In this document: piece by piece, positions 1-6,732 of the stretch
Layout of the letters: every line of letters starts with the position of its first letter
Numbering within the stretch: the stretch's first letter is position 1
Origin: Bacteroidales bacterium
Lineage (GTDB): Bacteria; Bacteroidota; Bacteroidia; Bacteroidales; F082
Length of the DNA stretch: 13,378 nt
NCBI GenBank assembly: GCA_017428285.1
Contig: JAFRRE010000032.1
Location: forward strand, 1-13,378
Reading direction: 5' to 3'
Made by a program: the position numbers and the translations under genes
Notes under the pieces: generated by a model
Databases searched by the model: none
Seen by the model: the letters and a program-made list of their open reading frames with translations, nothing else
What the model was told of the DNA's origin: nothing

Positions 1-147
1 AATGTTCTTGCCCGTCAGTTTGGGTTGTTCGGTGCCTGCATACTTGGCGGCCTTGAGGTCGGCAGCAAGTTTCAGTAAGAACTTAATCTCTTCCGGAGTG
101 AAGTCCAACAACTTCAGGAAGTTTCTGTTTCTGAGGTTAAATGCCAT
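1..147 (-). CDS. argF: Ornithine carbamoyltransferase, N-terminal fragment
   Basis: Only the first 49 codons are present; the gene runs off the left edge. Ornithine carbamoyltransferase makes citrulline from ornithine and carbamoyl phosphate in the cytoplasm, as part of arginine synthesis or, in the reverse direction, catabolism. The protein starts [20 protein letters not shown] and ends at the window edge with KLTGKNI. This is the highly conserved start of the OTC family, just before the carbamoyl-phosphate loop (STRTR), which lies outside the window. The ATG at 145-147 gives exactly the family N-terminus. No Shine-Dalgarno is visible, as usual in this phylum. The gene is divergent from the DUF3109 gene. 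I cannot tell argF from arcB from this fragment; the family assignment is firm, the symbol less so. Confidence 0.9.
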   Translation of the reverse strand, partial: MAFNLRNRNFLKLLDFTPEEIKFLLKLAADLKAAKYAGTEQPKLTGKNI

Positions 148-189
148 GTTGTCTTTAATTTAAGATTTGATATTTAAAGATTTAAGATT

Positions 190-197
190 CAAAATTC
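190..197 (-). promoter_or_regulatory. Weak -7 box candidate for the carbamoyltransferase gene
   Basis: On the minus strand this reads GAATTTTG, seven of eight matches to the Bacteroidetes -7 consensus TAnnTTTG, about 42 bp upstream of the ATG. No clear -33 TTTG is seen at the right distance. The AT-rich stretch between it and the start carries a direct repeat TTTAAGATT at 159-167 and 181-189, 22 bp apart, which could be an operator, but I do not recognise it. Confidence 0.25.
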
Positions 198-203
198 GTT
201 TGA

Positions 204-304
204 CTATGGCTCATGGCTGATGGCCAATGGCCCGCTTCAGCAAAAGGCGTAGACTTTGACTCTTTGGGTGAAACGAGCCATAGGCCATGGGCTATAAGCC
301 ATAG
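204..304. repeat. 101-bp imperfect palindrome made of 7-bp tandem units
   Basis: The arms are 204-246 and 262-304, with a 15-nt loop at 247-261. The outer 28 nt of each arm pair at 23 of 28 positions, and the inner 17-nt parts (230-246 with 262-278) at 13 of 17. The outer left arm is four 7-bp units of the form NATGGCY (TATGGCT, CATGGCT, GATGGCC, AATGGCC); the right arm is the matching series of GCCATRG-like units. It sits between two divergent genes, so it is not an ordinary terminator. It may be a REP/BIME-like or MITE-like element, or a regulatory hairpin. Confidence 0.7.
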
Positions 305-362
305 CCACAAAAACGCTGCAAAATTAGTCTTTTTTCCTTTACCTTTCAATTAATTAAACAAC

Positions 363-370
363 TATCTTTG
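363..370 (+). promoter_or_regulatory. -7 box (TATCTTTG) of the DUF3109 gene
   Basis: TATCTTTG is an exact match to the Bacteroidetes sigma-ABfr -7 consensus TAnnTTTG. It ends only 4 nt before the ATG at 375, so transcription would begin at or within a few bases of the start codon and the mRNA may be leaderless. No good TTTG -33 element is seen about 20 nt upstream; the sequence there is T-rich (TTTA). Confidence 0.55.
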
Positions 371-374
371 CACC

Positions 375-938
375 ATGATTATCCTCGACAATGTAGTCGT
401 CACCGACGAATTCCTGAATGCCCAGTTCTGTTGCTGCCTACCGCGCTGCAAAGGCTGGTGCTGTGTGGCTGGCGATGCCGGCGCACCTCTCGAAGCCTCT
501 GAAATAGAGCAAATAGAAGACAACCTTGAAGCCATCAAGCCCTATATGCGGCCCGAAGGCATCAAAGTCGTAGAAGACAATGATGTCTACGATTACGACG
601 AGACTGGCGAGCTCGTCACACCCTTAGTGAATGGCGAAGAATGCGCCTTTGTTTATTTCCACGAGAACGGCACGGCCCTCTGCGCCATCGAAAAAGCCTA
701 TCTGGAAGGCAAATGCGACTTCTGGAAACCCATTTCGTGCCATCTCTATCCCATTCGCTTGGTCGAGAAGGACGGTTTCACACACATTCTCTACCACGAA
801 TGGAGCGTTTGCGTACCTGCCAAGCGCAAAGGCGAGCACGAGGGCATCCCGCTGTGGAAATTCCTCAAAGCCCCGATGATTCGGAAGTTTGGGGAGGATT
901 GGTATGAGCGTCTGGAGAAAATGCTCCAGAAAGGATAG
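375..938 (+). CDS. DUF3109 family cysteine-cluster protein
   Basis: A 187-residue cytoplasmic protein with no signal peptide or membrane segment. I recognise it as DUF3109, a small family common in Bacteroidetes and related to YkgJ-like Zn/Fe-S cluster proteins. Eleven cysteines are visible: a run at 19-21, then C25, C29 and C30 in CCCLPRCKGWCC, followed by C90, C103, C114, C122 (SCHLYPIR) and C146. Their spacing suggests a bound metal or iron-sulfur centre; no enzymatic role is established. The ATG at 375 gives the usual start (MIILDNVVVTDEF) and lies directly behind a TATCTTTG promoter box. The gene stands alone: it diverges from the carbamoyltransferase and converges on the T9SS gene downstream. 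Family assignment is confident, function unknown. Confidence 0.85.
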   Translation: MIILDNVVVTDEFLNAQFCCCLPRCKGWCCVAGDAGAPLEASEIEQIEDNLEAIKPYMRPEGIKVVEDNDVYDYDETGELVTPLVNGEECAFVYFHENGTALCAIEKAYLEGKCDFWKPISCHLYPIRLVEKDGFTHILYHEWSVCVPAKRKGEHEGIPLWKFLKAPMIRKFGEDWYERLEKMLQKG

Positions 939-972
939 CTGTCTTTTTACGCTCATTTATTTAAAGCCCATA

Positions 973-995
973 GCGACGGAATTGCAAACCGTTGC
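973..995. terminator. Possible hairpin between convergent genes
   Basis: Arms 973-979 (GCGACGG) and 989-995 (CCGTTGC) pair over 7 bp with one G-T wobble around a 9-nt loop. It lies between the convergent ends of the DUF3109 and 485-residue T9SS genes, where a bidirectional terminator would be expected. Neither strand has a strong T-tract directly after the stem, so this is a weak call. Confidence 0.3.
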
Positions 996-1011
996 CTTGA
1001 GTTTAGGTATA

Positions 1012-2469
1012 TCACTCTTTCACCACCTTATGCACGGATTTTTGCCCATCCTCATTGGTAACGATGACGAAGTAGACACCCGTAGGCAGTGAGGACATAT
1101 CGATTTGCAGTTCGTTGTCTTTGCCTTGCACGCTGAACACCTTTTCCCCGAGCATGTTGAACACCTTGGCTTGTCGCAGATTCTCGCCTTTGACAGAAAC
1201 AAAACCCGAGGTTGGGTTGGGATGGACAGTTACCCAATCGTTCGAATCCTGGTTCTCGGGAACACCCACATAGTAATCCCCAAACACAGGTATGCTGTCG
1301 TTGATTATCGTCCAAGTCCTGTAGAGCTCAGGATGCTCCTGATTAGCTATCCAAAGGTTGAGCGCATCAATTAGGTTATCAGTGGCGGTATCATTGATGG
1401 TGATTGGCACAGCCAAAGTTCCTACTCTGTCAATATTAGTGTATTCGGAGCAGTCCCTAAACTCTCCGCCTTCGTTCAGGCCAATCATATGTTTGAAGGA
1501 TGTCTTTGAAAAGTCAGTATAGCAGTAACTGATACTGCTCCCTTCAGATAAAAAAGCAGCATAGGTACCATAATTATGGATGGAATAGAAATCACGGGTT
1601 GGCGTGGAATGGCAATTTCTCAGGACGGCCTGTTTGCCATTGCTGTTGGGTAAAGTCTCATTGAAATATACCAAACCTCCAAGATTAAATGTAAAGGATT
1701 CTTTTCCCGCACCTCCATAAAAATAGCAGTTCTCTACCACGGCATCGGCATAGTCTCCATCGCAGAGGTTATAAGCGACCAAAACAGCACCTTCATAAGG
1801 AGCGCAATCATAGTCATGGCCTCCGCAAGCACAATTCCTGACCGTGGAATTGCGGTTCATGCCTACCAGACAACTACCATAATAAAAACTTATTTCCCGT
1901 GAATGAATAAATATGTTGTCCACAACGGAAAGCGAATCGGAAAAGCCTACCATTCCGCCCCGATAGCAACCATAATAAGTGCAAGAAGAAGCAATTTGGC
2001 AAGTCGAGTCCAGGGTTACGTTCTTCACCGTAGCATGACGTATGTAACCAAAAACACCCATATCAAAGAAGTAATTGTTTACACCGTCAAATCTAGAATA
2101 CTTTTGACAAAGATGATGAATTTTATGGCCATCGCCGTCGAATGTGCCCAAGAAAGGGGTCTCCCTCTTGCCGATAGGGCTGAAGCAATAGTTCCATCCT
2201 TCCTCTCCAAAATCAATGTCGTTGGTGAGTCTCACGGTGCGTCCCTCGAAGTTGTCGGGATCGCAGCCGTTCAATCCGTTCACTGTGGAGATGAGCCAGA
2301 CCAAGCCGTCTGATGAAGAGATTTCAACATTTCCTTCTGCATCCATACGATAACCCTCAGGCTGGGAAACGATGGTGTCGGTCCACAAGGGATAGGGGAC
2401 TTCATTATCTTGCGCAAATGTAGTTGTAGCGAAAAGCAAAACCACAAAAAGGTATAATATCTTTTTCAT
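1012..2469 (-). CDS. T9SS-exported GLUG-type beta-helix surface protein (short paralogue)
   Basis: A 485-residue secreted protein. Residues 1-19 form a Sec signal peptide (MKKILYLFVVLLFATTTFA). Residues about 70-345 contain GLUG-like beta-helix repeats: FLGTFDGDGHKIHHL near 106, then turns such as GGMVGFSDSLSVVDN, SCLVGMNRNSTVRNC and GGLVYFN. The last 75 residues are a type A T9SS sorting domain (WVTVHPNPTSGFV, MLGEKVF, LPTGVYFVIV, ending HKVVKE), so the protein should cross the outer membrane through the T9SS and be anchored or released at the surface. Residues 25-425 are near-identical to the C-terminal part of the long gene upstream, which ends 46 bp away. No separate promoter is clear, so the two are probably co-transcribed. 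No catalytic motif is visible; adhesion or structure is a guess. Confidence 0.85.
   Translation of the reverse strand: MKKILYLFVVLLFATTTFAQDNEVPYPLWTDTIVSQPEGYRMDAEGNVEISSSDGLVWLISTVNGLNGCDPDNFEGRTVRLTNDIDFGEEGWNYCFSPIGKRETPFLGTFDGDGHKIHHLCQKYSRFDGVNNYFFDMGVFGYIRHATVKNVTLDSTCQIASSCTYYGCYRGGMVGFSDSLSVVDNIFIHSREISFYYGSCLVGMNRNSTVRNCACGGHDYDCAPYEGAVLVAYNLCDGDYADAVVENCYFYGGAGKESFTFNLGGLVYFNETLPNSNGKQAVLRNCHSTPTRDFYSIHNYGTYAAFLSEGSSISYCYTDFSKTSFKHMIGLNEGGEFRDCSEYTNIDRVGTLAVPITINDTATDNLIDALNLWIANQEHPELYRTWTIINDSIPVFGDYYVGVPENQDSNDWVTVHPNPTSGFVSVKGENLRQAKVFNMLGEKVFSVQGKDNELQIDMSSLPTGVYFVIVTNEDGQKSVHKVVKE
1195..2397 (-). repeat. Long direct repeat, copy A (short T9SS gene)
   Basis: This coding stretch (residues 25-425 of the 485-residue protein) repeats in the same orientation in copy B of the upstream gene. 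Long tracts are nearly identical at DNA level, for example 1260-1370 against 2760-2870. Identity falls in some central turns and stops sharply at the start of the sorting domain. Boundaries are approximate. Confidence 0.8.
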
Positions 2470-2483
2470 AATGGATAGTTTTT
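2461..2483 (-). repeat. Shared start region, copy A
   Basis: This 23-bp segment spans the start codon and leader of the short T9SS gene. It matches 6446-6468 at the start of the long gene at 22 of 23 positions. The signal peptides that follow differ, so the match is not simply part of a long uniform alignment. Confidence 0.65.
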
Positions 2484-2515
2484 AGAATTCATAGCTGCTG
2501 AAATTAAACAAACAA

Positions 2516-5500
2516 TTACTCCACCATCACTTTTTTGGTTACAACAAATCCCTCCTGATTGGTGATACACAGTGTATAGATTCCCAACGGCAAGCCTTTC
2601 AGGTTGAGTTCGTTTGTGCTTTGCATCGTCCTCATCAACTGTCCCAAGGCATTGTAAACATTCACCTCGGTGACATTTGTGCCTTCGATGCGGACAAAGC
2701 CGCTGGTGGGGTTGGGATGGACGGTTACCCAATCGTTCGAATCCTCTTTTTCGGGAATGCCCACATAGTAATCCCCAAACACGGGTATGCTGTCGTTGAT
2801 TATCGTCCAAGTCCTGTAAAGCTCAGGATGCTCCTGGTTGGCTATCCAAAGGTTGAGCGCATCAAGTAGGTTGTCTGTTGTAGTATCGTTGATGGTGACG
2901 GGCATGGATAAAGTCCCTATTCCGTCAATGTTCATGTATTCACGGCAGTCCCTAAACTCTCCGCCTTCGTTCAGGCCAATCATCCGGCCGTATTGATACA
3001 TTTTTGTAAGGTCGGTGTAGCAATGCCTGACGCTGCTTCCTTCAGATATCACAGCTACCAAAGAGCCATAACAGCGTGCCAAGAAGCTGTCTGTTGGTGT
3101 GCTGTGACAGTTCCTCACAATAGCTTGCTTGCCGTTGTTATTGGGCATGGTCTCGTTGAAACCTACCAACCCTGCCAAATATTGAGGATTGTTATAAGCT
3201 ACTGTTATGTTTCCATAAAAATAGCAGTTTTCTACCACGGCATCGGCAATGCCACCATCGGAACGGTTATAGGAGACCAGTCCACCTCCCTCTTTGGTTG
3301 GCGCACTATTATAGTCACGGCCTCCAAAAGCACAATTCCTGACGATGGAATTACGGTTCATACCCACCAAACTGGCGCCATACTCAAAATTCGTTCCTTG
3401 TGTATGAATATATATATTATCCACCACGGAAAGCGAGTCGGCGAAGCCTACCATGCCGCCCCGATAGTAGCCAGAATAGTCGCAATTGGAATAAACTCGG
3501 CAAGTAGAATCCAAAGTTATGTTCTTCACAGTAGCATGTCGTATATAGCCAAAAACGCCCATGTCAAAGTAGTAATTATTTACCCCATCATATTGAGAAT
3601 ACCATTGGCAAAGATGATGAATCTTGTGGCCATCGCCGTCGAAAGTGCCCAAAAATGGAGTCTCCCGTGTTCCAATGGGACTGAAGCAAAAATTCCATCC
3701 TTCCACTCCGAAATCAATGTCGTTAGCGAGTCTCACGATGCGTCCCTCGAAGTCATCGGGCTCGCAGCCGTTCAATCCGTTCACTGTAGAGATGAGCCAT
3801 ACCAAGCCATCTGATGAAGAGATTTCAACATTGCCTTCTGCATCCATACGATAGCCCTCTGGCTGTGAAACGATGGTGTCGGTCCACAAGGGATAGGGGG
3901 CTTCACGAAGGGGTGTTAGAGGATAACCATTTTGTGATAGCTCTGGTAGTAAAGACAGAGCATATTCGCACTGCATTTCATAGGCGCACCTTGACTCAGG
4001 TTTTAGCTGCATCAGCTTGCCTGCTGCCTTTACACCATTTTCTTCTATTTCAAGATACAAATTGCCAAGGTCAATCGTTGCAAATATGCTGTCGGCAAAG
4101 GTCGTTTCTGGATTGGTAATAACACCTTCATACCAAGCTATGGCTTCATCATAATTGGCAAGAATCTCATCACAACGGTTGGCCAGATAGTTAGACAGAT
4201 ATGAAAGGTTCTCTCGTGCAACAATGATAGTGTCCGTAAGATAATAGTGTTTTAGGTTTTCATAGTTGCCATTGGCAAGGCTTTCCAAAGGCAATAAAGC
4301 TTTCAAAGCAGTTTCGGCGCTAACCGTGTTCGGGAATCCTTCAATCACCTGATGATAAACCGATTTCGCTGCTTCATATGCACCAGCGTCACAAAGAGAA
4401 TCGGCAATAGACAACAGCCTTCCATCAGAAGGCCATTCAGGACAATCATAAAACCCCCAATAGGGAAGATAGTTGAAGATCATCGAATGAGTTGTGCTGT
4501 ACAAGTGGGTGGAAGGATAGAAATTGTTCCCCCATTCGTTTTTGCAGACATCAATGATACCTCTTGGGTAGAGATTACTAGGGTCTTCTATTATTGCATC
4601 ATTATAATATACATATGGAACCGTCCCAGCATTTGTTTTATGGATGGAGTTGTAATGCATATTCTGAGGATTGCTTCCCGATGTTATGTATATTTCATAA
4701 GAAATGTTGTCGTGAATAAATTGGGTATGCGTCTCGGACAAAGCGGCACAATCCCCATTGAAATCCAATATGTTGCATCTATTATACAGTTTCACTCCAA
4801 CGCCATTGCCATAAATGTTATTCATATAAACATGGCAAGTTGAGGCATAAAACACCAAACCGGCATTTAAACAACCTGAAATTGAACTATTACGAACTAT
4901 TCTTCGGATTTGGGGACTTGTAGTCACATTCCCACTGTTTTTTATAAATATTCCATTGCTCAAGCATGCTGTCACCGTGTCACCGTCAATGTCAAAGTCA
5001 CGGCTGTTCTCAATATGTATGGCATATTGTTTTGATGGATTGTGAAATTTACAGTTCTTTATGGTGGCTTTTCCCGTAAGTTCAATGCTTTCAGCAATGG
5101 ATGAAGAGCCCGCAGGCTTGTACTTTAGCTCTGTGTTATTGAATTCAGCTCCTGTAACTGATAATTCCGTTGCATCGGAAAAAACCTGCATATCGGAAAA
5201 GCTCAGGCTTGATCCATTATTCTGAATCAAACTACCATGTATGATCAAGAGATTGTTGGTCGTCCCCTTAAAATCCACTTTACCGTCGATAACCAACGTA
5301 GCACCTTCCTCAATGACCAATGTTACAGAATCGCAAAGGGTCACGTCACTCTTGCCTGTGAATGTCAGGGTTTGACCATTGGCTACGACTAGGTCTTTGG
5401 AGATGCCAATAATGCCTCTATGGGTCTCGTTATTGTCAATGCTGTCGAACAACAAGGTGGGATAGTCGAAAGAGGTATGTTGGCCTATGTTGCCTAAATC

Positions 5501-6454
5501 ATCATACACGGGATCCTCAAATCCCATATCATACCAATGCACCCCAGCTGAGGTTTTTCTAGAGTTATGTACGGTGTCCCATATATAAGCTTCCATAATT
5601 GAAATGATGCTGTCTCCATTAGGGTCGAAGTCAGAATAGAACTCTCCATCATAATCCACTTGATGTTTAGGAGACTCTCGATTTATCACCGAAATCATGT
5701 GATAATCAAATTCACCATGATGGTATGAGTCGTTATTATAATAATTATATGATTCGTTTTCAGTATAATCATTATACCCTCCATCTTCCCCCGTTAGTCT
5801 TTTGTCATCGGCACGATATGCACTTTGTCCTGCTTGAGAGGCCGAGATGAAGACCGTGTTTGATGCCGACAAGTCATCAGCAAAACCTCCACCGTGGCAT
5901 TGTTGCATCCAGAATGCCTTTTTATGTGCAGGAATAGGATTGACCAAATTGGCAAATGTAGCGTCACTCATACTACCATTATTGTACAAGTAGAAATAGG
6001 AATGATTATTATTGTAATCATAACCGCCATGGTCAAAAATCCACACAAAAAGGAAATCGTCTTCCGTTATTTGGGGCTTGCCGTGAGTGCCAAAACGCAA
6101 ATCTTCAAACAAAGAACAAACATGGGCAACTGTTGCGCTACCATCTGTAATTGTAACACTAGTTCCAGGATTGTATCTAGGATTGTTTGGATGGTGATCA
6201 TAGCCATCGGCAAACAAAACGAAAATACTGTCGGGATGGAATCCTTTGCTTTGAAGCATTTCCCACATAAGGTAAGTGTCGTTCCAAAATTCGTCCAATT
6301 CACCCGTACCATCTCCCCTCCATAAATCACTCGATGGGATTTCGGTATTCTTTGCAGAAAGGTCACCAATGATGAGTACTGCGTATTTTTTTTGTGCCAG
6401 AGCAGAACATGTCATGACAAACAAAAACATGAGAAGAAAGAAGTACTTTTTCAT
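2516..6454 (-). CDS. T9SS-exported C13 (legumain-like) peptidase with beta-helix, TPR-like and GLUG-type domains
   Basis: A 1312-residue surface or secreted protein with signal peptide 1-20 (ending TCSALA). Residues about 21-340 resemble the caspase-fold C13 peptidases: KKYAVLIIGD at the start, VWIFDHGGYD with the likely catalytic His142, and FWMQQCHGGGF with Cys186, spaced 44 residues apart as in legumain. Residues 276-288 (DPNGDSIISIMEA) look like an EF-hand or dockerin-type calcium loop. Residues about 350-670 are a right-handed beta-helix, 675-840 TPR-like helices, and 853-1240 the GLUG-type domain shared with the downstream gene. Residues about 1241-1312 are a type A sorting domain (WVTVHPNPTSGFV to KKVMVE). 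The substrate is unknown. A gingipain-type (C25) protease is the main alternative, but the QQC-HGGG context fits C13 better. Confidence 0.85.
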   Translation of the reverse strand: MKKYFFLLMFLFVMTCSALAQKKYAVLIIGDLSAKNTEIPSSDLWRGDGTGELDEFWNDTYLMWEMLQSKGFHPDSIFVLFADGYDHHPNNPRYNPGTSVTITDGSATVAHVCSLFEDLRFGTHGKPQITEDDFLFVWIFDHGGYDYNNNHSYFYLYNNGSMSDATFANLVNPIPAHKKAFWMQQCHGGGFADDLSASNTVFISASQAGQSAYRADDKRLTGEDGGYNDYTENESYNYYNNDSYHHGEFDYHMISVINRESPKHQVDYDGEFYSDFDPNGDSIISIMEAYIWDTVHNSRKTSAGVHWYDMGFEDPVYDDLGNIGQHTSFDYPTLLFDSIDNNETHRGIIGISKDLVVANGQTLTFTGKSDVTLCDSVTLVIEEGATLVIDGKVDFKGTTNNLLIIHGSLIQNNGSSLSFSDMQVFSDATELSVTGAEFNNTELKYKPAGSSSIAESIELTGKATIKNCKFHNPSKQYAIHIENSRDFDIDGDTVTACLSNGIFIKNSGNVTTSPQIRRIVRNSSISGCLNAGLVFYASTCHVYMNNIYGNGVGVKLYNRCNILDFNGDCAALSETHTQFIHDNISYEIYITSGSNPQNMHYNSIHKTNAGTVPYVYYNDAIIEDPSNLYPRGIIDVCKNEWGNNFYPSTHLYSTTHSMIFNYLPYWGFYDCPEWPSDGRLLSIADSLCDAGAYEAAKSVYHQVIEGFPNTVSAETALKALLPLESLANGNYENLKHYYLTDTIIVARENLSYLSNYLANRCDEILANYDEAIAWYEGVITNPETTFADSIFATIDLGNLYLEIEENGVKAAGKLMQLKPESRCAYEMQCEYALSLLPELSQNGYPLTPLREAPYPLWTDTIVSQPEGYRMDAEGNVEISSSDGLVWLISTVNGLNGCEPDDFEGRIVRLANDIDFGVEGWNFCFSPIGTRETPFLGTFDGDGHKIHHLCQWYSQYDGVNNYYFDMGVFGYIRHATVKNITLDSTCRVYSNCDYSGYYRGGMVGFADSLSVVDNIYIHTQGTNFEYGASLVGMNRNSIVRNCAFGGRDYNSAPTKEGGGLVSYNRSDGGIADAVVENCYFYGNITVAYNNPQYLAGLVGFNETMPNNNGKQAIVRNCHSTPTDSFLARCYGSLVAVISEGSSVRHCYTDLTKMYQYGRMIGLNEGGEFRDCREYMNIDGIGTLSMPVTINDTTTDNLLDALNLWIANQEHPELYRTWTIINDSIPVFGDYYVGIPEKEDSNDWVTVHPNPTSGFVRIEGTNVTEVNVYNALGQLMRTMQSTNELNLKGLPLGIYTLCITNQEGFVVTKKVMVE
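2690..3898 (-). repeat. Long direct repeat, copy B (long T9SS gene)
   Basis: This is the partner of copy A at 1195-2397 and encodes roughly residues 853-1255 of the 1312-residue protein. Both copies begin with PYPLWTDTIVSQPEGYRMDA and run in step, with a net length difference of two codons, to the NPTSGFV motif. After that the two sorting domains differ much more. Confidence 0.8.
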
Positions 6455-6468
6455 AATGGAAAGTTTTT
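6446..6468 (-). repeat. Shared start region, copy B
   Basis: Start codon and leader of the long T9SS gene; 22 of 23 bases match 2461-2483 at the start of the short paralogue. Read on the minus strand it is AAAAACT, one variable base, then TCCATTATGAAAAAG. Confidence 0.65.
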
Positions 6469-6482
6469 GAGTTAATTTGATG

Positions 6483-6490
6483 CAAAATTA
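6483..6490 (-). promoter_or_regulatory. -7 box (TAATTTTG) of the T9SS gene pair
   Basis: On the minus strand this reads TAATTTTG, a full match to TAnnTTTG, 28 bp upstream of the start codon of the 1312-residue protein. It predicts a short leader of roughly 25 nt. No TTTG is present at the -33 position; GTGTTAA lies there instead. Confidence 0.5.
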
Positions 6491-6539
6491 CATAAACCCC
6501 CCAGACTTTAACACTTTTTGACGATTTTTTCCTAAATTA

Positions 6540-6683
6540 TTAATTTTTTGTATGTAAAAAAGCAAAACAATAGCGATGATTTTGCGGGAAAATGGCGCTA
6601 TTTCGCGTCATTACCATGCAGCCATCATCGCGGTGGCCGCAGGCGGCTAATGCCGCCAACAACAAGAGGAATGCTATTTGCAA
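6540..6683 (-). CDS. Possible 47-residue lipoprotein micro-ORF or remnant
   Basis: From a TTG at 6681-6683, a 47-codon frame begins with a hydrophobic run, QIAFLLLLAALAAC, that fits a lipoprotein signal peptide and lipobox (LAAC) with the cysteine at residue 15. A short polar tail follows (GHRDDGCMVMTR) and the frame stops at 6540. It lies just downstream of the MBOAT gene and upstream of the T9SS pair. There is no ATG in a suitable place, and a Lys just before the TTG is left out of the signal. It may be a real small lipoprotein, the decayed front of a larger one, or chance in a structured intergenic region. Confidence 0.2.
   Translation of the reverse strand: MQIAFLLLLAALAACGHRDDGCMVMTRNSAIFPQNHRYCFAFLHTKN
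6573..6657. repeat. Intergenic inverted repeats in a GC-rich patch
   Basis: Two structures sit in an otherwise AT-rich gap. GCGATGAT at 6573-6580 is perfectly inverted as ATCATCGC at 6624-6631, with 43 nt between. Next to it, 6642-6657 is a perfect 6-bp GC stem with loop TAAT (GGCGGC-TAAT-GCCGCC). No T-tract follows either stem on the minus strand, so an intrinsic terminator for the MBOAT operon is not clear. The second stem falls inside the possible lipobox frame. Confidence 0.5.
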
Positions 6684-6732
6684 GGTGTGATTCTTTCCTG
6701 CAAATGATAATCCTTTTTTCGAAAAAGAACAA

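Noticed and set aside
159..189. Direct repeat TTTAAGATT as an arginine-repressor operator
   Set aside because: It does not resemble the palindromic ARG box that I know, and AT-rich repeats of this size are easily found by chance.
204..304. Heptad repeats as a small CRISPR array
   Set aside because: The units are 7 bp without spacers and form a palindrome; there are no cas genes nearby.
2993..3814. Plus-strand frame of 273 codons opposite the GLUG-type repeats
   Set aside because: A partial counterpart appears at 1903-2313 only because the coding strand is duplicated. The translation shows no domain, and the minus-strand protein has a signal peptide, repeats and sorting domain.
6713..6727. 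TTTTTCGAAAAA palindrome just after the MBOAT stop as a terminator
   Set aside because: The stem is A-T only with almost no loop and is not followed by a T-tract, so it is too weak to call.
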